Notes under the pieces: generated by a model
Database searches by the model: none
What the model was told of the DNA's origin: nothing
Seen by the model: the letters and a program-made list of their open reading frames with translations, nothing else
Assembly (NCBI GenBank): GCA_009911195.1
Contig: QXWV01000022.1
Span: forward strand, 1-42,798
Direction: 5' to 3'
Length of the DNA: 42,798 nt
DNA from: Lachnospiraceae bacterium
GTDB taxonomy: Bacteria > Bacillota > Clostridia > Lachnospirales > Lachnospiraceae
Position numbers and translations under genes: made by a program
In this document: piece by piece, positions 8,505 to 16,915 of the stretch
Layout: every line of letters begins with the position of its first letter
Position numbering within the stretch: the first letter of the stretch is position 1

Positions 8505-10640
8505 TTATTCTATAAATCCACTGGGGTCAAGGATTAATGCTATGCTGCCATCCCCCAGTTGTGTACAGCCCGATAATCCTTTTATTTTCTTAATATATGA
8601 AGGTATCGGTTTTACAACAATTTCCTGTTTACCTACCAATTTATCCACAAACAAGCAAATTGTCTTGCCATCCAGTTCCAAAACAACCATCATACCGTCT
8701 TCTACGTTCTGGCAATAGTTTTCCAGTTCGTACCAATCGCCCAGACGCAATACCGGGAAACATTCGCCCCTCAGCATGATAAACTCATCTCCGTTTGGCT
8801 CATGTATCATCATATCTTCCCTTACGCCCACAAACTCTTTTACAAGCCCTGTTTCTACCACGAAAGAAGAAGTCCCTGTCTCAATGACAATCCCGTCAAT
8901 AATTGCCAGCGTAAGCGGTATCTTCAGGTTCATTGTGCTTCCTTCACCAGGCGTGCTCTCTATTTCCAGCATCCCGCCGATAGCCTGAAGGTTCTGGACC
9001 ACTACGTCCATACCAACGCCACGCCCGGAATATTCCGTTACCTGCTCATTGGTAGAAAATCCTGGCAATGTGATAAACTGGTAAACTTCCTTGTCGCTAT
9101 AGGCAGAATCTGGTTTTCCCTCTTCCAGGATTCCCTGCTGCCTTGCTTTCTTCAGTATTTTCTCCCTATCCAGTCCCTTACCGTTATCCGTAACGCTAAT
9201 CCATACTTTTCCGGCCTCATTTTTTGCCGACAGGGTAACTTTACCCTTTTCCCTTTTGCCGGCTGCCTTACGTTCCTCATTGCTTTCAATTCCATGGTCC
9301 AAAGCATTGCGGACAATATGCATCAACGGGTCGGAAATATGTTCGATAATGTTCTTATCTACTTCCGTATTCTCCCCGACCATTTCAAATTCGATATCTT
9401 TCCCCAGTTTGCGGGATACATCGAATACAATACGGTTCATCTTCTGGAAAGTATTCGTCAAAGGTACCATTCTCATGGACATAATTACATTCTGCAGGTC
9501 CGTCGAGATTTTTGCCATCTGAGTTGCGGCTTTATTAAAATTAGTCAAATCTAAGCCGGGTACTTTCAAATCCGGGTTCTGCATTACTACCGATTCGGAA
9601 ATAACTAATTCCCCAATTAAATCCATCAGCATATCCATCTTGCTTACATTCACGCTGATGAATGTGGCTTTGTCAGCCTTCGGCTTCTCTTTTACAACCT
9701 TCTTCGGTTTTGTCTGCTCCTTCGGTTTTATTACGAAGTCGCCTGGTGCTATTTTATTGTCTTTCTTTGCTTCCAATGCGTTCTCCGCTTTCGCTTCAAT
9801 TTCTTCCACACTGGCCTCTAAATCAATGCTTGCATCCCCTTCCCCGAAATTGAATCCTTTCAGGAATTCTTCTGCCTTGCATTCGAGTACATCCACTTTC
9901 TCGATATCATATCCAATACCGATAATCTCCCTTATTTCTTCTTCCGAAGCCTGTGCCTGGAGTAAAATGCGGAAACCTTTTTCTATAATAATGTCTGCGC
10001 AGCTTTCGTCTGTAAGAATATCTTCGGGGGAATATAAGATATCCTCTGCAATTTCTTTTAATGCATATACTACTTTATATGCATGGACATTAGACATCTC
10101 CGTTTCCTGGAAAAAGTGAACCGTGATTTTATAAAACCGGCTATCTGCATTGGCTACAGGTGCAATATAAAATTGCTTCGGTTCTTCATGTACATTCTCC
10201 GGTATATTTTCCTTTTCACTGCTTTCCCCGCCATTCTTGATTTTATCCAAAAATTGATTCAGGTCAGCAATAATTTCGTTAGGGTCACCGTCTGAGCTTT
10301 GCCCATCCTTGATTTTTGCCATTTCCCCACTGATAAAGTCCTCCACTTCCAGTACATGCTCCACCAATTCCAGGTGGGGAACATTATCGGGATGGGATTC
10401 CCTTAAAAAGTAAAATACATCTTCTAGCTTATGGGCGATTGCTGTTATATTATCAAACATCATAATGCCTGATGAACCTTTGATAGTATGCATCGTCCGG
10501 AATATTTCATTGATACTGTCTTCATCAAAACATTCCGCATCCTTCTGCTCCAGCACCATCTCCTGTAGTTGCTCAAGCAACTGTTCATTCTCAAACAAAT
10601 ACATGTCCAACATGCCGTCCGTGTTAAATTCGTCAGCCAT
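8505..10640 (-). CDS. cheA: chemotaxis sensor histidine kinase CheA
   Basis: A 711-residue CheA. P1 Hpt domain with phospho-acceptor His51 in TMHTIKGSSG; a P2-like regulator-binding region (about 150-260); a charged, Lys/Pro-rich linker; P3 dimerisation helices (DLIGELVISESVV); P4 ATPase with N-box HIVRNALDHGIE, DNGKGLDREKI and GRGVGMDVV; and a C-terminal P5 CheW-like domain. The ATG at 10640 follows GAAGGAG; the ATG six codons upstream overlaps that site. Phosphoryl partners in the operon are the CheY-like receiver and CheB. Confidence 0.96.
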   Translation of the reverse strand: MADEFNTDGMLDMYLFENEQLLEQLQEMVLEQKDAECFDEDSINEIFRTMHTIKGSSGIMMFDNITAIAHKLEDVFYFLRESHPDNVPHLELVEHVLEVEDFISGEMAKIKDGQSSDGDPNEIIADLNQFLDKIKNGGESSEKENIPENVHEEPKQFYIAPVANADSRFYKITVHFFQETEMSNVHAYKVVYALKEIAEDILYSPEDILTDESCADIIIEKGFRILLQAQASEEEIREIIGIGYDIEKVDVLECKAEEFLKGFNFGEGDASIDLEASVEEIEAKAENALEAKKDNKIAPGDFVIKPKEQTKPKKVVKEKPKADKATFISVNVSKMDMLMDLIGELVISESVVMQNPDLKVPGLDLTNFNKAATQMAKISTDLQNVIMSMRMVPLTNTFQKMNRIVFDVSRKLGKDIEFEMVGENTEVDKNIIEHISDPLMHIVRNALDHGIESNEERKAAGKREKGKVTLSAKNEAGKVWISVTDNGKGLDREKILKKARQQGILEEGKPDSAYSDKEVYQFITLPGFSTNEQVTEYSGRGVGMDVVVQNLQAIGGMLEIESTPGEGSTMNLKIPLTLAIIDGIVIETGTSSFVVETGLVKEFVGVREDMMIHEPNGDEFIMLRGECFPVLRLGDWYELENYCQNVEDGMMVVLELDGKTICLFVDKLVGKQEIVVKPIPSYIKKIKGLSGCTQLGDGSIALILDPSGFIE

Positions 10641-10675
10641 ATGTTTCTCCTTCCTCATTCATCTTTACTTTTATT

Positions 10676-11068
10676 TTAAACCAGTCCCAGCTTTATTAAT
10701 GCTTTCTCAAACTTCTCCTGGTCAATAGGTTTACCGGAATATACCGAACAGCCCAGTTCAAAAGCCATCTTTACATTCCTCTCATCATTCAGGGCTGTTG
10801 TCATAATTACCTTTACAGCCTCTTCTTCCGGAATATCTTTTTTCTTTTCTACGTTCCGGATTTCTGCCAATGACTGATACCCGTCCATTACAGGCATCAT
10901 AATATCCAAACATACCAAATCATAAGGCTCCCCGTCCTCCAAGGCCAGCGTAAATGCATCCACAGCTTCCATTCCATCCACGGCCACATCGCATTCCCCA
11001 TATTTGGATAAAAAGTTTAACATAAACTTACGGGTTACAAAATCGTCTTCCGCCAATAAAATTTTCAT
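10676..11068 (-). CDS. CheY-like single-domain response regulator
   Basis: A 130-residue stand-alone receiver: acidic pair in LAEDD, phospho-acceptor Asp55 in LVCLDIMMPVMDG, switch Thr in IMTTA and Lys113 in GKPID. No output domain. Its place between cheB and cheA (13 bp after cheB, 35 bp before cheA) makes it the natural CheA target, that is CheY. The loop with EKKKDIPEEEA before beta-4 is longer than in enteric CheY, as in receivers of alternative chemosensory systems, so I do not name it cheY outright. Confidence 0.9.
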   Translation of the reverse strand: MKILLAEDDFVTRKFMLNFLSKYGECDVAVDGMEAVDAFTLALEDGEPYDLVCLDIMMPVMDGYQSLAEIRNVEKKKDIPEEEAVKVIMTTALNDERNVKMAFELGCSVYSGKPIDQEKFEKALIKLGLV

Positions 11069-11080
11069 GCTATCTCTCCT

Positions 11081-12112
11081 CTACATTTTACTTAAAAGCG
11101 AATACGCTTTTTTTGCAATATCATCCAGCCTTGCCTGATACTTTACAGCGCCAATATCATATGCCACCTTCGGCATCCCGTAAACTACACAAGTTGATTC
11201 ATCCTGTCCTATGGTTTCCGCCCCAGCTTTCCGCATGGCTAACAGCCCTTTTGCGCCGTCGCCGCCCATCCCTGTCAGAATAATCCCCAGTGCACGGGAA
11301 CCCGCTGCATTTGCCACCGAATAGAACAATTCGTCCACCGAAGGACAATGTCCATTCACTTTAGGCCCTGGCCTGCATTCCACCTGATATGCCCCGTTTA
11401 CCTTCACAAGCCGCATATGCCTGTCACCCCCAGGGGCAATTAACACCTGTCCCGGCAAAACCCTGTCTCCGGTACATGCCTCCTTCACCCTTACACGGCA
11501 TTGGTTATCCAGCCTTTTTGCGTACATCTCCGTAAATCCCGGCGGCATATGCTGCACAATAACTACTCCCGGAATATCCGGCCCAAAATTCTTTACTACG
11601 GACAAAATAGCCTCTGTTCCGCCTGTAGATGCCCCAATTGCCACAATAAGCCCATTATCCTTTAAAGCTGTCGCCTGCTGCTGGGTCTGCATCAGCCCCG
11701 CTTTTCTCATATTGTTTATTTTTGCAGTAGCTGCAATCTTTACTTTCACACTCAGTTCATTGTTAATAAAATCTTCTATCTGCTGCCTGGTGGCATTCAC
11801 GGGCTTTGCCACAAAATCCACCGCCCCGGCATTCAGCGCTTCAAAGACCTTATCGCTAAGTGCACTGATGACTACTACCGGAATGGGGTATTGCGGCATC
11901 AGTTTCCTCAAAAACTCAATACCGCTCATCCTTGGAAGTTCTACATCCAAAGTCATAACATCCGGACGATATTTCAGTATCGCATCCCTCGCTTCGAAAG
12001 GGTCTTTTGCCACCGCCACCACCTGAATTTCTGCATCTCTATTCAGGTTCTGTACTAAAATTTCTCTAAAGACCATGGAATCTTCCACTACCAAAACTTT
12101 AATTTGACGCAT
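11081..12112 (-). CDS. cheB: protein-glutamate methylesterase/glutaminase CheB
   Basis: A 343-residue CheB: receiver with Asp56 (VMTLDVELP) and AKPV Lys, a variable Gln-rich linker (about 125-150), and the esterase domain with the full catalytic triad, Ser162 (AIGASTGGTEA), His188 (VQHMPPGFT) and Asp285 (TGMGGDGAKG). It removes methyl groups from receptors and resets sensitivity after phosphorylation by CheA. 16 bp downstream of cheR. Confidence 0.96.
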   Translation of the reverse strand: MRQIKVLVVEDSMVFREILVQNLNRDAEIQVVAVAKDPFEARDAILKYRPDVMTLDVELPRMSGIEFLRKLMPQYPIPVVVISALSDKVFEALNAGAVDFVAKPVNATRQQIEDFINNELSVKVKIAATAKINNMRKAGLMQTQQQATALKDNGLIVAIGASTGGTEAILSVVKNFGPDIPGVVIVQHMPPGFTEMYAKRLDNQCRVRVKEACTGDRVLPGQVLIAPGGDRHMRLVKVNGAYQVECRPGPKVNGHCPSVDELFYSVANAAGSRALGIILTGMGGDGAKGLLAMRKAGAETIGQDESTCVVYGMPKVAYDIGAVKYQARLDDIAKKAYSLLSKM

Positions 12113-12128
12113 AAAATCATTCCCTTTC

Positions 12129-12935
12129 CTATTTTCTAAAAATTGATGGGCGGATTAGCTGAAATGCAGTACTGCCCCTGTCCAGTGTCTCTGTTGTCCC
12201 AATAAACAGATAGCCTCCGGGTTCCAGGCAATTATAAACCTTTTGTACCAATTCCCGTTTTGTCGGAGCATCAAAATATATCATCACATTACGTAAAAAT
12301 ACCACATGCATTTTTTTCCTGAAAGGAAATGGCTCCATCAGATTAAACTGACGGAAAATAACCTCTTTTTTTATCTCTTCAATTACAGCATATTGGTTAC
12401 CTCCGGGCGCCTTTTTTAAATACTGCTTCTTCCATTTCTCCGGAAGCGACTCTATGCTGTCGCTTCTGTAAATTCCTGTAATTGCTTTTTGCAGAACCTT
12501 TGTGGAAATATCAGTCGCCAGCACCTTCGTATCCCATGACTTATGCTCAGTTCCGAAGAATTCCCTTAACATCATTGCAATCATATACGGTTCTTCCCCT
12601 GTAGAAGATGCCCCACACCAAATACGCAAGTCCTTACGTGCCTTTTCCTTATCCCTCAAATAAGGAAGCACAGTATCCCTAAAAAATTCAAAATGCTCAA
12701 ATTCCCGCATAAAAAAAGTATGATTGGTAGTCAAGTGGTCAACCAAAGCCTTTTCCAGCTTTCCGGAGGAATCTTTCTGCAATGCATCCATATATGCACT
12801 GAAATCCTTCCACCCTTCGCGCTTGATGTAATTTTCCAACCTACCATTCATTATAATCTTTTTTTGGCCCATATCAATACCATATCGGCCCTTTAAATAA
12901 TTTGCAATACGTAAAAATTCTTCATCTGATATCAA
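12129..12935 (-). CDS. cheR: chemotaxis protein methyltransferase CheR
   Basis: S-adenosylmethionine-dependent methylation of receptor glutamates; first gene of the core che operon. The N-terminal helical domain (about 1-75, ending LVDHLTTNHTFFMRE) precedes the Rossmann methyltransferase domain with RIWCGASSTGEEPY, LATDIS and VFLRNVMIYF. No ATG fits. TTG at 12935, 9 bases after GGGAGG, gives MISDEEFL and 268 residues. The TTG at 12944 abuts the binding site and is less likely. Confidence 0.93.
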   Translation of the reverse strand: MISDEEFLRIANYLKGRYGIDMGQKKIIMNGRLENYIKREGWKDFSAYMDALQKDSSGKLEKALVDHLTTNHTFFMREFEHFEFFRDTVLPYLRDKEKARKDLRIWCGASSTGEEPYMIAMMLREFFGTEHKSWDTKVLATDISTKVLQKAITGIYRSDSIESLPEKWKKQYLKKAPGGNQYAVIEEIKKEVIFRQFNLMEPFPFRKKMHVVFLRNVMIYFDAPTKRELVQKVYNCLEPGGYLFIGTTETLDRGSTAFQLIRPSIFRK

Positions 12936-13039
12936 GTCCCTCAACCTCCCAGCGCTGCCGTCTTTTTTCTTTCCCTTTCCCGACTGCTAATATTTATAAT
13001 ATATTTAGTATAGCTATATATATTAGTGTATCTATATAT

Positions 13040-13068
13040 ATTTTATAACGAAAGCTTCTCCCTTTCAA
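13040..13068 (-). promoter_or_regulatory. promoter of the cheR-cheB-cheA-cheW operon
   Basis: On the minus strand TTGAAA (13063-13068), 17-bp spacer, TAAAAT (13040-13045). It overlaps the last codons of the upstream HD-GYP-like gene. About 100 nt of very AT-rich leader with TATATA runs follows, so the che genes can be expressed apart from the upstream signalling genes. Confidence 0.6.
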
Positions 13069-14135
13069 CAAAGCTGACGATATATTTTACAATAAATCCT
13101 GAAAATATCTGGGTCAAATTTTTTTCCGGAATCTTTTCCCATAACAGCCAGCGCTTCATCCATACTGAGGGCTGGACGGTAGGAACGTTTTTCTGTCAAG
13201 GCACAATACACAATGACTAAAGAAGCAATCCGTGCTGCAATTGGGATATCCTCCCCACTGCGGCCTTCCGGATAACCGCTTCCGTTCCAGTTTTCATGAT
13301 GGCAGCCCGCAATGTCAATAGCCATCTTCATAAAATCATTATAGTCTTTATCCGTATAAATATCGCTTAAAAGCTTTGCCCCCATAATAGGATGCCGCCT
13401 TGCAATGGCAGCCTCTTCTTTGGTCAAATCTGACATTTTCTGAAGAATCTCCCTTGGGATAGCTATATTGCCTATATCGCACAAAGGTGCCGCAATTTCT
13501 ATTGTATCCACAAAGCTATCAGAAATCCTGTCCTCAAACAACGGGGATAGCTGAAGGCTCTGTGCCAAAACACGGCAATTCTCACCTACCCTTTTCGTAT
13601 ACTTTTTATCAAAAAAAGCATTTTCGGCCGCCGCATCGGCCAGAGCATATAATACATTTTTTTTCCCTTGTTCAATCTGTGAAAGCTGGGCGTTTACAGA
13701 TGCGTGCAAACGTCTGTTCATTTCCCTCAGCTTCCGGTTGCTTTCATATAAATGCAGATGTACGCCTACTCTCGCCTTTACTACTTCCGGTATAAAAGGC
13801 TTGGTAATGTAATCTTCCCCTCCTAAATCAAATCCCCTCACAATTTCCGCAGCTTCCGTATAGGCGGAAATAAAGATAACTGGAATCTCTTTTGTTTCCG
13901 CATTGCTTTTCAATATCCTGCATAATTCATACCCATCCATTCCTGGCATTGATATATCCGACAACACCAGATGTGGCATACATTTCTGTATCAGCCCCAA
14001 AGCCTGTTCCCCAGTTTCTGCCAAAATAGGCTGATACCCCATATCTTCAATAATCTGCTCCAGAATTACCCGGTTGGTTTCCATATCATCTACAATTAAT
14101 ATCCGAATGGCACTTATATCTATCTTATTCCCCAT
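13065..14135 (-). CDS. response regulator with degenerate HD-GYP domain
   Basis: A 356-residue protein: receiver (Asp60 in VLSDISMPGMDG, Lys112 in ITKPF), coiled linker (about 128-165), then an HD-GYP fold. HD-GYP enzymes hydrolyse cyclic di-GMP with a bi-metal site, but several ligands are gone: the first His is Tyr179 (KKYTKRV), the HD pair is Cys219-Asp220 (PLCDIGNI), and the VADVYDAL Asp is lost (SLVIVYCAL). His248, His279, His280 and NGSGYP remain. It is probably a non-catalytic sensor or partner rather than a phosphodiesterase. ATG 14135 follows AAAGGA; the TTG at 14156 overlaps the kinase stop. Cotranscribed with the kinase 17 bp upstream. Confidence 0.88.
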   Translation of the reverse strand: MGNKIDISAIRILIVDDMETNRVILEQIIEDMGYQPILAETGEQALGLIQKCMPHLVLSDISMPGMDGYELCRILKSNAETKEIPVIFISAYTEAAEIVRGFDLGGEDYITKPFIPEVVKARVGVHLHLYESNRKLREMNRRLHASVNAQLSQIEQGKKNVLYALADAAAENAFFDKKYTKRVGENCRVLAQSLQLSPLFEDRISDSFVDTIEIAAPLCDIGNIAIPREILQKMSDLTKEEAAIARRHPIMGAKLLSDIYTDKDYNDFMKMAIDIAGCHHENWNGSGYPEGRSGEDIPIAARIASLVIVYCALTEKRSYRPALSMDEALAVMGKDSGKKFDPDIFRIYCKIYRQLC

Positions 14136-14152
14136 ACCGGTTTCCTTTCCAG

Positions 14153-15607
14153 TCAAATAACATCTTTCAGCATTCTAAAAGCGGCAGCCGTTTTATCATA
14201 ATTTTCCTTTTGAATCGCCATTTTTAGCCTGAGGGCCGCACTTTTTACTTCTTTCGGCGCATCCTTCGTCAACTGCCTCACCGTCTCAGCAAACATCTCT
14301 GCCTTTTCCCAATTATCCATTTCCACGCTGAGAATCAGCTTGGATAAGGTTTTCTTTAATGTATCTTTGTTGGCAGCGGTCCCATACTGCTTGGGATTGT
14401 CTTCCCCTCCCTCTTCCGTCATGGCTCTTCCTGTCAAAAGTTCCCTTCCTGGCTCAAACGGTGGTGGCTGTGCCAAGCTCCCGCTGTTATCTGCTGCCAT
14501 AATTTCCCCTTCCGGAATGGTTACCCATATGGAAAACGAAAAACTGGAGCCTTTCCCCTTTTCACTTTCCACCGAAATGCTTCCACCCATCAGTTCCACC
14601 AGCTGTCTGCAAATATTCAAACCCAGTCCGGTTCCCCCGTAAGTTCTTGAAATAGAGGCATCCACCTGGGAAAAACTTTGAAACAGCTTATCCTCATCTT
14701 TTTTGTCAATACCTATCCCTGTATCCGTTACGATAAAGAACAGTTCTATCCTGTCATTGACCTGCGCAGTCTTAATTACCTCCACGCATATCTTCCCTGC
14801 TGCTGTAAATTTCAAGGCATTAGATATCAAATTATTTAATATCTGCCCAATACGCAATTCATCCGCTATTACATATTCCGGGATATCCCCGGACAGGGAA
14901 ACTACAAAATCAAGCCCTTTTTCTGTAATCCTTCTCTCATTGCTCTCTTTTATAAAATCCATCATATTTTTAAAGCGGAATTTTTGAGGGTCAAGGGTAA
15001 ATTTACCTGCTTCCAGCTTGGAGAAATCCAAAATATTGTTAATTAGCATGCCCATGTTCTCACAGCACCGCTCCATCAGGTGGAGTTTCTTTTGTTTACC
15101 GGTATCCGTCTCCACCTCCAGCAGTTCCTTTACATTTGCAAAGATGCCGTTTACCGGTGTCCGCAATTCATGGGTCACATTGGCCACAAATTCCGTCTTC
15201 ACCTTCATAGCTTGCTTTGCCTCATTTTTTATCTGGGCAATCTCTTTATTCAAAAATTCTTTTTCCAGTATGTCATTGGACATACATATATACCGCCCAT
15301 CCCCATCCTGCACTAATTTGCTTTCCACCGGAAAACAAGTCTGGTTTTTCCTATATGCGGTAATATTTGTGGTATCAGAGCCAAAGCTGTGCCCTATGAT
15401 AAGGCCGTCCTTTGAACATTCAAAAACATTTGGAAAAATATCGCCGATATGTATCTTATATATTTCTTCCCCATATCCTAATTTTTCCTTTGCCGCGGCA
15501 TTCGCATAAAATATCTCCCCTTTATTATTAAAAAAGAGAACCATCTCCAGCGCATGAGCTGCAAGAGAAGAAAAAAGCATATCTTTTTCCATCACCTTAA
15601 TAACCAT
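14153..15607 (-). CDS. soluble PAS-domain sensor histidine kinase
   Basis: A 484-residue cytoplasmic kinase without membrane helices. A PAS domain (about 12-120), a coiled segment, HisKA with His146 in NVTHELRTPVNGI, and an HATPase with N-box ILNNLISNALKFT, DTGIGI and GGTGLGLNI. After the ATPase comes a roughly 45-residue polar linker and a 75-residue all-helical tail (WEKAEMFAETVRQLTKDAP onward) that resembles an Hpt domain but has no His at the expected site. It lies between two receiver/HD-GYP genes, 13 bp after one and 17 bp before the other, and likely phosphorylates one or both. ATG 15607 follows AAGGG. Confidence 0.92.
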   Translation of the reverse strand: MVIKVMEKDMLFSSLAAHALEMVLFFNNKGEIFYANAAAKEKLGYGEEIYKIHIGDIFPNVFECSKDGLIIGHSFGSDTTNITAYRKNQTCFPVESKLVQDGDGRYICMSNDILEKEFLNKEIAQIKNEAKQAMKVKTEFVANVTHELRTPVNGIFANVKELLEVETDTGKQKKLHLMERCCENMGMLINNILDFSKLEAGKFTLDPQKFRFKNMMDFIKESNERRITEKGLDFVVSLSGDIPEYVIADELRIGQILNNLISNALKFTAAGKICVEVIKTAQVNDRIELFFIVTDTGIGIDKKDEDKLFQSFSQVDASISRTYGGTGLGLNICRQLVELMGGSISVESEKGKGSSFSFSIWVTIPEGEIMAADNSGSLAQPPPFEPGRELLTGRAMTEEGGEDNPKQYGTAANKDTLKKTLSKLILSVEMDNWEKAEMFAETVRQLTKDAPKEVKSAALRLKMAIQKENYDKTAAAFRMLKDVI

Positions 15608-15620
15608 GCCTTAAACCCTT

Positions 15621-16706
15621 CTATGCAAACGAAGAATCTTTAATAGCCTTTGTAATATTAAAGAAATCCTCTTTGGCTAATTCCAGGCATTCCAAGACAT
15701 CCGGTGAAAATTGCCCGCATTCGCCATCCATAATCATATTAAAAGCCACTTCATTGGCATACGCATTTTTATACACCCTATTGCTTACCAGTGCATCATA
15801 AACATCCGCAACAGCCACTACCTGTGCACTAATCGGGATTTCTTCCCCTTCCAGTCTGTCCGGATACCCTTTTCCATCCCATCTTTCATGATGGTAACGG
15901 CAAATATCATAGCAGTATTCAAAAAATTCGTCATTATCTTCATTATGGCGGAAGCTTTTCAATATTTCGCACCCTATTGTTGTGTGCTCTTTCATAATCT
16001 CGAACTCTTCCTGCGTCAAACGCCCCGGTTTCAGCAATATTGCATCAGAGATACCGATTTTTCCAATATCATGTAAAGCAGATGCCCTGGCAATCTCATC
16101 CACCCGTTCCGGTGTAAGCCCATATTTAGGGAAATTTTTCACCAGATATTTTAACAGTATCCTTGTAAAATATTTAATCCGCTTAATATGGTCACCAGTT
16201 TCCAGATTCCTGAACTCGACTACTGTACTGAGCGCATCTATCATAAATTCATTATTTTCCCTGTTCCGCTTTTCCTGGGCACGTATCTTTTCTTCCTGCT
16301 CTTTCAGCTTCTGTTCCATATTTAGCTTATTCTGGTAAAGTTCAATAATATTACTGCTTCTACGCATAACAATATGAGGGTAGAACGGTTTATGCATTAC
16401 ATCCGCAACCCCATAGTCATATGCTTTCCCTTCACTGGAAGCAACCGATTCCCCTGTGATAAGTATAACCGGAATCTTATGAATCAGCCCGTGTTCTTTC
16501 ATATGCTCCAGCACATCAAACCCATCCATAACCGGCATAACCACATCCAAACAAACCAGCACAATATTCTGGTTATCCTCTAGATGCTCCACTGCCTCTT
16601 TCCCATTGGAAGCCTCTATTATCTCATAATCATCACAAAAGATTTCCGCAAGTATCGCTCTGTTAACCTCTTCGTCATCTACAATCAATATTTGCTGCCT
16701 GCCCAT
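15621..16706 (-). CDS. response regulator with intact HD-GYP c-di-GMP phosphodiesterase domain
   Basis: A 361-residue receiver/HD-GYP protein. Receiver: Asp54 (LVCLDVVMPVMDG), Lys106 (HKPF). A Glu/Lys-rich coiled coil (about 120-155) links to an HD-GYP domain with every expected residue: His173 (GDHIKR), His212-Asp213 (LHDIGKIGI), His241 (EHTTIG), His272-His273 with WDGKGYP, and Asp301/Asp304 (VADVYDAL). It should hydrolyse c-di-GMP, and contrasts with the degenerate paralogue two genes downstream. ATG 16706 follows GGGAG. First gene of the minus-strand signalling block. Confidence 0.93.
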   Translation of the reverse strand: MGRQQILIVDDEEVNRAILAEIFCDDYEIIEASNGKEAVEHLEDNQNIVLVCLDVVMPVMDGFDVLEHMKEHGLIHKIPVILITGESVASSEGKAYDYGVADVMHKPFYPHIVMRRSSNIIELYQNKLNMEQKLKEQEEKIRAQEKRNRENNEFMIDALSTVVEFRNLETGDHIKRIKYFTRILLKYLVKNFPKYGLTPERVDEIARASALHDIGKIGISDAILLKPGRLTQEEFEIMKEHTTIGCEILKSFRHNEDNDEFFEYCYDICRYHHERWDGKGYPDRLEGEEIPISAQVVAVADVYDALVSNRVYKNAYANEVAFNMIMDGECGQFSPDVLECLELAKEDFFNITKAIKDSSFA

Positions 16707-16800
16707 AGCTCTCCCTCTTTTCAATATTATAATCGGTATAATTCACCAACATAATAAGCCTACCATTTTTCAACATAAATGTCAAAGATTTTTGCATGTA

Positions 16801-16829
16801 TTGCGCCGCCCAATTAAAAATGATACAAT
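16801..16829 (+). promoter_or_regulatory. promoter of the KdpD/KdpE-like pair
   Basis: TTGCGC (16801-16806), 17-bp spacer, TACAAT (16824-16829), about 85 bp before the kinase start. Confidence 0.5.
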
Positions 16830-16915
16830 AAAGCAGAAAAGTAGGCCGACAACCGCCCATTTTCCGAAGGAAGAAACTATATTGGCTGCCATTTTTTAAC
16901 AGTAAAGGGATATTT

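Noticed and set aside
8802-9554. 250-codon open frame antisense to cheA
   Set aside because: Antisense to the conserved ATPase and CheW-like domains; no SD and no family resemblance.
16675-16860. 61-codon minus frame upstream of the HD-GYP regulator
   Set aside because: Runs into the 5' part of the regulator in another frame; AT-rich promoter region without SD.
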